Source of the DNA: JAPXSY01 sp034003585
Lineage (GTDB): Bacteria; Verrucomicrobiota; Kiritimatiellia; RFP12; UBA1067
DNA: 7,333 nucleotides
NCBI GenBank assembly: GCA_034003585.1
Contig: JAVEYH010000150.1
Location: 1 to 7,333, forward strand
Direction of reading: 5' to 3'
A program made the translations under genes and the position numbers. This document shows positions 1-6,311 of this stretch, piece after piece. Below the pieces are notes generated by a model that had not been told where the DNA came from, did not search any database, and saw nothing but the letters and a program-made list of their open reading frames with translations. How positions within the stretch are numbered: the first letter of the stretch is position 1; each line of letters opens with the position of its first letter.

Positions 1-2536
1 CCGATCGGCGGGGCGGCATTCGGAAACGAGTTCGGACGCCCGCAGTTGTGCGGATTTTTCCGGACCTATGAGGAACAGGTCGCGGGGCGTTGCCGCGGGT
101 ATCACAAACCGATCATGCTCGCGGGCGGCATGGGCGCGATTGTCCGGGAGCAGGTGCGCAAACTTCCGGTCCCCCCGGGATCGCTGATCGCGCAGCTCGG
201 CGGGCCCGCCATGCGCATCGGTCTCGGAGGGGGCGCGGCCTCGTCGATGGCGACCGGCAGCAACGACGAGGCGCTGGATTTCGATTCCGTGCAGCGGGGC
301 AACGCGGAGATGGAGCGCCGCTGCCAGGAGGTGATCGACGCCTGCGTCGCGCTGGGCCGGGAAAATCCGATTCTCAGCATTCACGATATCGGGGCGGGCG
401 GGCTTTCCAACGGCTGTCCCGAACTGGTCGAGAAGACCGGCGCGACTTTCGAACTCCGCGCCATCCGGAACGAGGACCGCTCCATGAGCCCCATGGAGAT
501 CTGGTGCTGCGAGGCGCAGGAGCGGTACGTTCTGGCGATCGCGCCGCAGGACCGCGAGCGGTTTGAGGCGCTCTGCGAGCGGGAGCGCTGTCCGGTCGCG
601 TTCATCGGTGTGGCGCGTGACGATCAGCGCCTCGTGTTGCGCGACGCGCATTTCAACGATGAGCCCATCGACATGGATATCCGCGTGCTGCTGGGCAAGC
701 CGCCGCGCATGGTGCGCGAGGTGCGGCGCGCGTCTGTGCGTCCGGAGGCGCCGCACTGGGACGGGGTCTCCGCCGAAGAGGCGCTGGAACGGGTGCTGCA
801 CCTGCCCGCGGTGGCGGACAAGACGTTCCTCATCGCGATCGCGGACCGCACGGTGACGGGACTGGTGCACCGCGACCAGATGGTCGGCCGGTATCAGCTT
901 CCGGTGGCGGACTGCGCGGTGACGGTCTCCGGGTTCCGCGCGGTCACCGGCGAGGCCATGGCGACAGGCGAACGCACGCCGATCGCCCTGATCGACGGGC
1001 CCGCCGCAGGGCGCATGGCGGTGGCCGAGGCGCTCACCAACATCGCGGGTGCCGCCATCGGCGCGATCGGCAAGGTCAAGCTGTCGGCCAACTGGATGTG
1101 CGCGTGCGGCGAAGCGGGGGAGGACGCGCTTCTGTTCGACACCGTCGCGGCGGTCGGTCTGGAGTTCTGCCCGCGTCTCGGAATCGCCATTCCCGTGGGC
1201 AAGGATTCGCTCTCCATGCGGACCGTCTGGCAGGACGCGGCCGGGCAGACGCACCGTCAGGTGGCGCCGTTGAGTCTGATTGTCAGCGCGTTTGCGCCGG
1301 TGCGGGATGCGCGGCTCACCCTGACGCCCGATCTCAAACCGGGCGCAAGCGTGCTGATGCTGGTGGATCTCGGGGACGGGCGCAACCGCATGGGAGGCAG
1401 CGCGCTGGCCCAGGTTTACAATCAGGTGGGGTGCGAGGCGCCGGACGCGGACGACCCGCTCCGGGTGCGCGCCTTTTTCGGGGCCATGCAGGAGTTGGTG
1501 GCGGCGCGGGCCCTGCTGGCTTATCATGACCGGTCGGACGGCGGTGTGGCGGTCACGCTGGCCGAGATGGCGGTTTCGGGCGGACGGGGCGTGGCGGCGG
1601 ACCTGCCGGGGGGTGACCCGCTCCCCGCGCTGTTCAGCGAGGAGTTGGGCGCGGTGCTGCAGATCGAGGAGTCGCGGCTGGATGAGGTGCGCCAGGTGAT
1701 GGCCCGTCACGGGCTGGACAGCCGTATCTGTTCTGTGATCGGACGTCCGACCGATGACCGGTCCTTCCGGCTTGCGGTGGGCGGGGTCCCGGCGGTCGCG
1801 AGCGACCTTTCGCGGGTACGGCGCGCCTGGTCGGCCCTGACCTGCCGCATGCAGGCGGCGCGCGACAATCCGGTTTGCGCCTGGCAGGAGTATGAGAACG
1901 GACAGGACGCGGAGGATCCCGGCATGACCTTCCGCGTGACTTACGACCCCGAGGCGCGTCCCGGGGTGGAGGTGTGCCGCAAGCCTCGCATGGCGATTCT
2001 GCGCGAGCAGGGCGTGAACGGGCATGTCGAGATGGCCGCGGCCTTTGCGTTGGCCGGGTTCGATGCGGTGGATGTCCACATGACGGACCTGCTCGGCGGA
2101 CGGGTCGACCTGGCGGACTTCAGCGGTCTTGTGGCGTGCGGCGGCTTCTCGTATGGCGACGTGTTGGGCGCGGGTTCGGGTTGGGCGCGCAGTATTCTCT
2201 ATAACGACCGGCTGGCCGAGATGTTCCGCCGGTTTTTCGCGCGGCCGGATACGGTGACCCTGGGGGTCTGCAACGGGTGCCAGATGGTTTCGCAACTCAA
2301 GGCCATCATCCCGGGCGCGGAGCACTGGCCGCGTTTTCTGCGCAACGCCTCCGAGCAGTTCGAGGCCCGGTACGCGACGCTGGAAGTGCTCGATTCCCCG
2401 TCCGTGCTGCTGCGCGGCATGGCGGGGTCGCGGCTGCCCATCGCCGTTGCGCACGGCGAGGGCCGGGTGGCCTTTGATTCACCCGCGGACGCGGAGCGCG
2501 CGCTCGCCGCGCTGCGGTATGTGGACGGCCGGGGCG
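1..2536 (+). CDS. purL: Phosphoribosylformylglycinamidine synthase, large single-chain form (partial at both ends)
   Basis: FGAM synthase (EC 6.3.5.3) converts FGAR, ATP and glutamine to FGAM, the fourth step of de novo purine synthesis, in the cytoplasm. The frame is open from base 1 and begins within the conserved AFGNEFGRPQL...FFRTYEE stretch, so the TTG at 46 is internal and not a start. Visible in order (fragment numbering): the first synthetase half with GLGGGAASSMATG at about residue 74 and SVQRGNAEMERRCQEV just after; GAGGLSN; the second half with GKDSLSM, GGSALAQV and HDRSDGGVAVTLAEMA at about 509; then a fused class I glutaminase domain from about 661 (REQGVNGH, CGGFSYGDVLGAG). The nucleophile elbow GVCNGCQM has its Cys at codon 2269-2271, and AHGEGR is near 818. 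About 845 residues are present of roughly 1,300 for the family. About 380 are missing before base 1. The gap swallows the last ~70, including the expected HPE motif carrying the catalytic His and Glu. No frameshift is seen. Confidence 0.97.
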
Positions 2537-2636
2537 NNNNNNNNNNNNNNNNNNNNNNNNNNNNNNNNNNNNNNNNNNNNNNNNNNNNNNNNNNNNNNNN
2601 NNNNNNNNNNNNNNNNNNNNNNNNNNNNNNNNNNNN
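2537..2636. other. Assembly gap of 100 N
   Basis: Exactly 100 consecutive N. A round 100 is the usual placeholder for a gap of unknown length, so the true distance is probably different. It should hold the last ~70 codons and stop of purL, any intergenic spacer, and the start of the ImmA/IrrE-like gene (probably an HTH domain). That would need several hundred bases, not 100. Reading frames must not be carried across it: the apparent in-frame continuation of purL to a stop at 2659-2661 is an accident of the N count. Confidence 0.95.
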
Positions 2637-3530
2637 GTCAGCGCGGGCGCGGAACCGTTGAAATCGGCCCACATCATCTGCCAATCGGTCGCGCAGGCGC
2701 TGCTGGACCTGGAGACGTTGTGCGGCGCGGTGAAAACGCCTTCGCTTGCGCTCACGGTGCCGTTCGCGCCCACGGAACAGGGCGCGGAATATTTGGCCGG
2801 CTGGTTGCGGCAGGATCTGGGCATCGGCGAGGCGGCGGTGTACGATTATCTGGAAACGTTTGAGAACGCCGGGTTGCGTGTAATCTTCCTGGACATGCCG
2901 GAAGGGTGTTCGACTTTCAGCGGGTACGACCCGCAGAACCGGAATGCGCTGTTTTTCGTCAACAGCCGCCTGAAAAAACAGCCGGAGCACCAGTTGTTCC
3001 GCCTGGTGTTTGAGCTGGGCCGGATCTGCTGGCATACGCGGAAAACGGGTGCGGGGCAGGGTGCCGTCGAACCGCTTGCCGAGAACGGTGTCGAGCCGTT
3101 GAAGGAAGCGGAGTTCGCGCGCCGGTTCGCGGCGTTTTTCCTGATGCCCGCGCGCGCCGTGCAGGCCTCCGTCTGGCAGTTGGGTGTGACGCCAGCGGGA
3201 TGGACGTGGGATCTGCTGTTGCGCCTGAAAAGGCGCTACGGCGTTTCCGCGCAGAGTTTCGCGCTGCGGTTGCAGACGTTGGGGTTGAGCTGGACGGACA
3301 AGCAGAAGAAGACCCCGGGCGCGTACCGGTTCAAGGAGGAGATCGAGGCGTTTTATGATGCGAACGGAAAGACGGCCGAGCCGGGCGGTAACCGTCCGCC
3401 GCTGGCGATGAACGGCCGTCTCGGTGATCTGCTGCTGTGTGCCGAGCAGCTGAAGGAAAAAGAAACGGCCAAGGCGGTCCATGCCGTCAAGCGGGTGTTG
3501 CGTCAGGCCGGGGTGCGGGTCGACGTCTGA
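2637..3530 (+). CDS. ImmA/IrrE-like (COG2856) regulator with degenerate metallopeptidase domain, 5' truncated by gap
   Basis: The frame is open from the end of the gap to TGA at 3528-3530, giving 297 residues. The TTG at 2658 is a possible but unconvincing start. The layout matches the C-terminal part of XRE-HTH plus ImmA/IrrE proteins: a region like AEYLAGWLRQDLGIG (about 50-64), LENAGLRVIFLD-type strands, GYDPQNRNALFFVNS, the helix QLFRLVFELGRICWH (about 119-133), FARRFAAFFLMP (160-171), and a tail with LLLRLKRRYGVSAQSFALRL. In active members the helix carries HExxH; here it is FELGR (125-129), so both histidines are lost. The Glu that normally precedes A-N/D-x-F-A is Phe160, with a Glu one residue before. 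I infer a non-catalytic protein. Family members often control repressors of mobile elements or stress genes, but no target is visible here. An N-terminal DNA-binding domain may lie in the gap. Family assignment is fairly sure; function is unknown. Confidence 0.75.
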   Translation, partial: VSAGAEPLKSAHIICQSVAQALLDLETLCGAVKTPSLALTVPFAPTEQGAEYLAGWLRQDLGIGEAAVYDYLETFENAGLRVIFLDMPEGCSTFSGYDPQNRNALFFVNSRLKKQPEHQLFRLVFELGRICWHTRKTGAGQGAVEPLAENGVEPLKEAEFARRFAAFFLMPARAVQASVWQLGVTPAGWTWDLLLRLKRRYGVSAQSFALRLQTLGLSWTDKQKKTPGAYRFKEEIEAFYDANGKTAEPGGNRPPLAMNGRLGDLLLCAEQLKEKETAKAVHAVKRVLRQAGVRVDV

Positions 3531-3557
3531 TTCCGTGTCGGATGAGCTGAGCGGGAG

Positions 3558-3587
3558 ACGCCCTCCGCCCTTGCGGGTGGGGGGCGT
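3558..3587. terminator. GC-rich hairpin between convergent genes, likely bidirectional terminator
   Basis: A 13-bp stem (3558-3570 with 3575-3587) contains two G-U pairs and closes on the tetraloop TTGC. It starts 27 bases after the stop of the ImmA/IrrE-like gene and ends 6 bases before the stop of the opposite-strand metalloenzyme gene. It is therefore placed to end both transcripts. There is no strong U-tract on either side, so intrinsic termination is plausible but not certain. Confidence 0.7.
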
Positions 3588-3593
3588 TCGCGT

Positions 3594-4496
3594 TTACGGC
3601 GCGGGATCGGCGGAGGGCGCCGGCCGCGGCGCGGGCGTAGACCCCGGAACCATCAGACGCGTCAGGCGCGGGGTGATGTCCGTGAGACTGGACGCGTGGT
3701 TCTTGATCTCGTCCGCGCCGGGGCCGAGGGCGATCAGCGGCACCGGGTTGCGGGTGTGGCCGCGCGTGCCCATGTCTTCGATGTTGCCGTGGTCACTGGT
3801 GAGGATCAGCAGCAAACCGGTGGTCTTGCAGAGTTTCACGGCCGTGTCGAGAAAAAGGTCCAGCGTGCGGAGCGTTTCGCACGCGTGATCGTATTGGCAC
3901 GAATGGCCGGCCAAATCCGTCTGGAAGAACTCGAACAGGGTGAAGTCGTTGGCCAACGCGACTTCGATGAGGTGTTCGGCGGCCTGAGGCGGGGTGACCA
4001 GCGGAATGGTTAGGCCTTTTTCGCGCAGGCTCTTGCGGGTGATGTCATGAAAAACCGCCTGATTCGCCGTCAGGTCGTCCTGGATGGAGATCGTTTCCGG
4101 TTGGGTCAGCGCCATCACGGTTGTTACGGATTTGAAACGGCGGCCCCGCAGTTCGTCCACGCTGTCCACCAGATAGGCGTCCGCAAACCGGCAGCGCAGC
4201 CCCTTGCGCGAGAGTTCCATGAACAGGTTGCCCTGCTCGATGAGTTTGCGGAGCGTGGGCCCGGGAAAGCCCTCACAGTGGCGTCCCATGATCTGCGAGG
4301 CGTTGACGCCGGTGAACATGGCCGTCTGCCCGGTGGCGCTTTGCGGCAGGCCTTTCATCTCCAGGCATGCGTCGATCGACACCCCGTGTTGCTCGATGAG
4401 ATGGCACAGCGCCGGACAGATGCCGGAATGGACCGGGTTGTCCGTTGCGGGCGGGCGCAACCCCACGCCATCGATGAACAGGAAAAGGACTTTCAC
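3594..4496 (-). CDS. Compact metalloenzyme of the alkaline phosphatase/phosphoglycerate mutase superfamily
   Basis: A 300-residue cytoplasmic enzyme with no signal peptide. The fold core is clear. FLFIDGVG gives Asp9; PQSATGQTAMFTG gives the nucleophile position Ser53, aligned by me with the NSEVGH motif of cofactor-independent phosphoglycerate mutase; TDLAGH gives Asp194 and His198; TSDHGN gives Asp235 and His236; GHTRNPVP gives His247. This is the complete seven-position set for two divalent metals plus the phosphoryl-accepting residue. The protein is far shorter than iPGM (~510) or archaeal ApgM (~400), with only ~140 residues between Ser53 and Asp194, so it has a small cap and an unpredicted substrate. 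I chose GTG 4494-4496 because it starts right at the first beta strand (KVLFLFIDG). The longer frame from 4580 would begin inside a perfect hairpin and add a non-conserved leader. The Shine-Dalgarno is weak. The tail (last ~18 residues) is Pro/Ala-rich and probably disordered. Confidence 0.85.
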   Translation of the reverse strand: MKVLFLFIDGVGLRPPATDNPVHSGICPALCHLIEQHGVSIDACLEMKGLPQSATGQTAMFTGVNASQIMGRHCEGFPGPTLRKLIEQGNLFMELSRKGLRCRFADAYLVDSVDELRGRRFKSVTTVMALTQPETISIQDDLTANQAVFHDITRKSLREKGLTIPLVTPPQAAEHLIEVALANDFTLFEFFQTDLAGHSCQYDHACETLRTLDLFLDTAVKLCKTTGLLLILTSDHGNIEDMGTRGHTRNPVPLIALGPGADEIKNHASSLTDITPRLTRLMVPGSTPAPRPAPSADPAP

Positions 4497-4534
4497 TTTG
4501 TTCTTTTGTATCTGAACCCGGCCCGGCATGCAAG

Positions 4535-4547
4535 CCCCGAATCGGGG
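4535..4547. repeat. Short palindrome CCCCGAATCGGGG
   Basis: A 13-base near-perfect palindrome (CCCCGA, one central base, TCGGGG) directly abutting the long hairpin at 4548-4580. As RNA it could form only a 4-bp stem, so as a duplex element it may be a protein-binding site. It lies about 40-50 bases upstream of the metalloenzyme GTG start. Confidence 0.6.
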
Positions 4548-4580
4548 GTGCGGGTCCGTTTCGTGGAAACGGACCCGCAC
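4548..4580. repeat. Perfect 15-bp-stem hairpin upstream of the metalloenzyme gene
   Basis: Arms 4548-4562 and 4566-4580 are exact reverse complements (GTGCGGGTCCGTTTC and its complement) around the 3-base centre GTG. No T-run follows on either strand, so it is not a classical intrinsic terminator. It could be an operator-like palindrome, a REP-type extragenic palindrome, or a structured leader for the minus-strand gene whose start lies 51 bases beyond it. Confidence 0.85.
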
Positions 4581-4585
4581 CCAAG

Positions 4586-4620
4586 GAAGAATGAGGAGTT
4601 GGGAGGGAGGAGTTTGAGAA
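4586..4620. repeat. Degenerate purine-rich heptamer tandem tract
   Basis: Five successive 7-base units can be laid out: GAAGAAT, GAGGAGT, TGGGAGG, GAGGAGT, TTGAGAA. The second and fourth are identical, 14 bases apart. The strand is nearly pure purine. The 7-base period matches the neighbouring array at 4708-4742, although the unit differs. On its own the tract is weak; the shared period makes it credible. Confidence 0.5.
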
Positions 4621-4707
4621 CTGACAGTCAGGAAGCGGATGCCGCGTTGGCCCGCTCGGCTATCGCGTTCTCGTGGCAGTGCATGGCCCCGGCATGCTGG
4701 TCTATAA

Positions 4708-4742
4708 CTTGGACGTTGCGCGTTGGGAGTTGAGCGTTGAGC
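4708..4742. repeat. Heptamer tandem array, consensus GTTGAGC
   Basis: Five contiguous 7-base units: CTTGGAC, GTTGCGC, GTTGGGA, GTTGAGC, GTTGAGC, followed by a decaying GTTTTCC. The TTG core is invariant in the five units. Read on the minus strand the array gives Leu-Asn-Ala-Gln-like peptide fragments. From memory this is a common kind of spurious translation in Verrucomicrobia, Planctomycetes and related genomes. It is probably a short copy of a dispersed intergenic heptamer repeat. Confidence 0.75.
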
Positions 4743-4844
4743 GTTTTCCAGTCGTTTTTGCCGTTCCGGCGGGCGGCGGGCGAAATACGAGCTGCCCCTT
4801 TTCTGGACCCCAGCCCAGCACTTCTACTTTTGCGAAGAGGCTCA

Positions 4845-4928
4845 GTCGCAATCGCTATCGTTATCGGGATCGCTATCGAATCCCGGCGCATTTCATCGAT
4901 TCCGGTCCCGATAGCGATAGCGATCTCG
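4845..4928. repeat. ATCGCT-type hexamer inverted repeat
   Basis: The left part is a hexamer array: GTCGCA, ATCGCT, ATCGTT, ATCGGG, ATCGCT, ATCGAA (4845-4880). The right part is its inverted counterpart (4907-4924). Bases 4851-4868 pair with 4907-4924 over 18 positions with one G-U wobble, enclosing a 38-base loop that has its own small stem (GGGAT 4866-4870 with ATCCC 4880-4884, competing with the outer stem). Both strands translate to alternating Ile-Ala peptides, which creates false ORFs and a false N-terminal extension of the downstream gene. It is likely a dispersed, hairpin-forming intergenic repeat. Confidence 0.85.
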
Positions 4929-4938
4929 GGGGGGGGGG
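4928..4938. repeat. Poly-G homopolymer of 11
   Basis: Eleven consecutive G immediately after the hexamer inverted repeat, about 100 bases upstream of the carboxynorspermidine synthase start. Such runs slip easily in replication and in sequencing, so the exact length is uncertain. It lies outside any gene I accept, so a length change would not shift a reading frame but could change promoter geometry. Confidence 0.9.
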
Positions 4939-5000
4939 AACCCATAATGAGAATTGCTGCCCCCAGCCATCTTTCCGATGCCCCGCCGCTCCGAATTGTG

Positions 5001-5006
5001 TATGAT
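5001..5006 (+). promoter_or_regulatory. Possible -10 element TATGAT for the carboxynorspermidine synthase gene
   Basis: TATGAT matches the sigma-70 -10 consensus at five of six positions and lies 33 bases before the ATG, in an AT-richer pocket of GC-rich DNA. No convincing -35 box stands 16-18 bases upstream. A second, poorer candidate is CATAAT at 4943-4948. Confidence 0.3.
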
Positions 5007-5025
5007 ACTAAGCATTCCGAATCAC

Positions 5026-5032
5026 AGAAGGA
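5026..5032 (+). promoter_or_regulatory. Ribosome binding site fixing the start at 5040
   Basis: AGAAGGA lies 7 bases before ATG 5040-5042. It decides the start against in-frame upstream starts (for example at 4737), which would translate through the hexamer repeat and G-run. Confidence 0.8.
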
Positions 5033-5039
5033 TTGCCCC

Positions 5040-6236
5040 ATGCCCAAAGTAGTGATTATCGGCGCCGGCGGTGTCGGCGCGGTCGTGGCGCACAAGTGCG
5101 CGCAGGTGCCCGAGGTTTTTACCGACATCGTGATCGCTTCCCGCACCCGCGCGAAGGTGGATGCGCTGGCCGCGCGGTTGCCGCGCAAGGTCGCCACCGC
5201 GCAGGTGGACGCGGACAACGTGCCGCAGACGGTCAGGCTGCTTAAGCGGCACAAGCCGGACCTCGTGATCAATGTGGCGCTGCCGTACCAGGACCTGCAC
5301 ATCATGGACGCCTGCCTTGAGGCGGGCGTGAACTACCTGGACACCGCTAACTACGAACCGCCGGACTTGGCGAAGTTCGAGTACAAGTGGCAATGGGCCT
5401 ATCAGGGCCGGTTCAAAAAGGCCGGTCTGATGGCCCTGCTCGGCTCGGGGTTCGACCCCGGCGTCACGAGCGTGTTCTGCACCTACGCCCGCAAGCATTT
5501 CGTGCCGCGGATCGAGGAAATCGACATCATCGACTGCAACGCCGGCAGTCACGGTCAGCCGTTCGCGACCAATTTCAATCCGGAGATCAATCTCCGCGAG
5601 GTCACGGCCAGGGGCCGTTATTGGCAGGAAGGCGAATGGAAAGAGACCGACCCGCTCTCTGTCTCTTCCCCCTTCACGATGCCGGAAAACCTCGGTTCGC
5701 TGAAGATCTACCTGATGTACCACGAGGAGCTGGAGTCCCTGGCCCGGCACATCCCGGGGGTGCGGCGCGCGCGGTTCTGGATGAGTTTCTCCGATAATTA
5801 CCTCAAACATCTGGAGGTTTTGGGGAATGTCGGCATGACGCGCATCGACCCCGTGCGCTTCAACGGGATGGACATCGTGCCGGTCCAGTTCCTCAAGGCG
5901 TTGCTGCCCGATCCCGCCTCGCTCGGCCCGCTGACGAAAGGCAAGACCTGCATCGGCTGCCAGGTCCGGGGGGTGGACGCCCGCGGCCGGCGCAAGACGG
6001 TGTTTCTCTACAACGTCTGCGACCACGAGGCGTGTTACCGCGAGGTCCAATCCCAGGCGATTTCGTACACCACGGGCGTCCCCGCCATGATCGGCGCGAA
6101 AATGATGCTCACCGGCCAGTGGCGCGGCAAGGGGGTTTTCAACATGGAGCAATTCGACCCCGACCCCTTCATGGCGGCCCTTGCCGCGCACGGCCTGCCC
6201 TGGACCGTGCTCAAAAAAGCGGTTTTCAAAAAATAA
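5040..6236 (+). CDS. Carboxynorspermidine synthase (saccharopine dehydrogenase family)
   Basis: A 398-residue cytoplasmic enzyme, expected to reductively condense aspartate beta-semialdehyde with diaminopropane or putrescine using NADPH to give carboxynorspermidine or carboxyspermidine. This is the first step of the alternative bacterial route to norspermidine/spermidine; a PLP-dependent decarboxylase normally completes it and is not in this window. The N-terminal Rossmann motif is GAGGVG (residues 8-13). Diagnostic stretches follow: VDADN, LPYQDLHIMDACLEAG from 81, YLDTANYEPPD around 101, FEYKWQWAYQ, GSGFDPGVTSVF with Asp139, DCNAGSHG, ATNFNPEINLREVT, YHEELESLA, LLPDPASLGP, and NVCDHEACYREVQSQAISYTTGVPAM from 325. 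These favour the carboxynorspermidine branch over true lysine-pathway saccharopine dehydrogenases. The length is normal. The start is fixed by the ribosome binding site at 5026-5032 and by the conserved beginning MPKVVIIGAGGVG. No clear terminator follows. Confidence 0.93.
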   Translation: MPKVVIIGAGGVGAVVAHKCAQVPEVFTDIVIASRTRAKVDALAARLPRKVATAQVDADNVPQTVRLLKRHKPDLVINVALPYQDLHIMDACLEAGVNYLDTANYEPPDLAKFEYKWQWAYQGRFKKAGLMALLGSGFDPGVTSVFCTYARKHFVPRIEEIDIIDCNAGSHGQPFATNFNPEINLREVTARGRYWQEGEWKETDPLSVSSPFTMPENLGSLKIYLMYHEELESLARHIPGVRRARFWMSFSDNYLKHLEVLGNVGMTRIDPVRFNGMDIVPVQFLKALLPDPASLGPLTKGKTCIGCQVRGVDARGRRKTVFLYNVCDHEACYREVQSQAISYTTGVPAMIGAKMMLTGQWRGKGVFNMEQFDPDPFMAALAAHGLPWTVLKKAVFKK

Positions 6237-6274
6237 TCGCAGATTTTCCGCTATATTGGGGCTGTCTTGGCTGA

Positions 6275-6298
6275 AGAGTGATAGGACGAGATCACTCT
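6275..6298 (+). promoter_or_regulatory. 8-bp inverted repeat just upstream of the sigma-factor ribosome binding site
   Basis: AGAGTGAT (6275-6282) and ATCACTCT (6291-6298) are exact reverse complements around an 8-base loop. The repeat ends 4 bases before the GAGG of the sigma gene. It could be an operator for a dimeric regulator or a leader hairpin tuning translation. A TATATT at 6252-6257 could be a -10 box, but no -35 partner is seen at normal spacing. Confidence 0.5.
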
Positions 6299-6301
6299 GG
6301 T

Positions 6302-6307
6302 GAGGAA
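6302..6307 (+). promoter_or_regulatory. Ribosome binding site favouring ATG 6312 over GTG 6300
   Basis: GAGGAA ends 4 bases before ATG 6312-6314. It overlaps the alternative GTG start at 6300-6302, which has no good Shine-Dalgarno of its own. Confidence 0.65.
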
Positions 6308-6311
6308 ACCC

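Larger units (their letters stand above)
4497..5039. other. Repeat-rich intergenic region between divergent genes
   Basis: These 543 bases separate the starts of two divergent genes. From left to right they hold a small palindrome and a perfect long-stem hairpin (4535-4580), a purine-rich heptamer tract (4586-4620), a GTTGAGC heptamer array (4708-4742), a hexamer-based inverted repeat (4845-4928) and an 11-G run (4928-4938), then a ~100-base segment that should contain the carboxynorspermidine synthase promoter and ribosome binding site. Open frames here on either strand translate to low-complexity peptides and look non-coding. I recognise no tRNA, riboswitch or known small RNA. Confidence 0.8.

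Noticed and set aside
2637..2661. Apparent continuation of purL after the gap to a stop at 2659-2661
   Set aside because: The frame depends on the arbitrary 100-N length, the few residues do not include the expected PurL C-terminal motif, and the overlapping frame continues as the ImmA/IrrE-like protein.
2199..3482. Long minus-strand open frame (427 codons) opposite purL and the ImmA/IrrE-like gene
   Set aside because: It runs through the N gap, lies antisense to two well-supported genes, and gives an Arg/Gln-rich peptide with no recognisable domain. It is a high-GC shadow frame.
4505..4533. Possible promoter for the metalloenzyme gene on the minus strand (TTGCAT, 17 bases, TACAAA)
   Set aside because: Only three and four of six consensus positions match and the implied start site would leave almost no leader. 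This is too weak to annotate.
4676..4700. Small GCATG/CATGC inverted repeat in the intergenic region
   Set aside because: It has a 5-bp stem with imperfect flanks. This is expected by chance in a region of this size.
4047..4733. Plus-strand open frame (228 codons) antisense to the metalloenzyme gene
   Set aside because: It is antisense to a gene with a complete active site and continues into the hairpin and repeats, with no ribosome binding site or domain seen.
4628..5305. Minus-strand open frame (225 codons) covering the repeat region
   Set aside because: Its peptide is largely the translation of the hexamer and heptamer repeats (Ile-Ala and Leu-Asn-Ala-Gln-like runs) and it overlaps the start of a conserved gene.
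5022..6191. Minus-strand open frame (389 codons) opposite the carboxynorspermidine synthase
   Set aside because: The plus-strand frame has full family conservation. The antisense product is a His/Arg/Val-rich shadow typical of GC-rich DNA.
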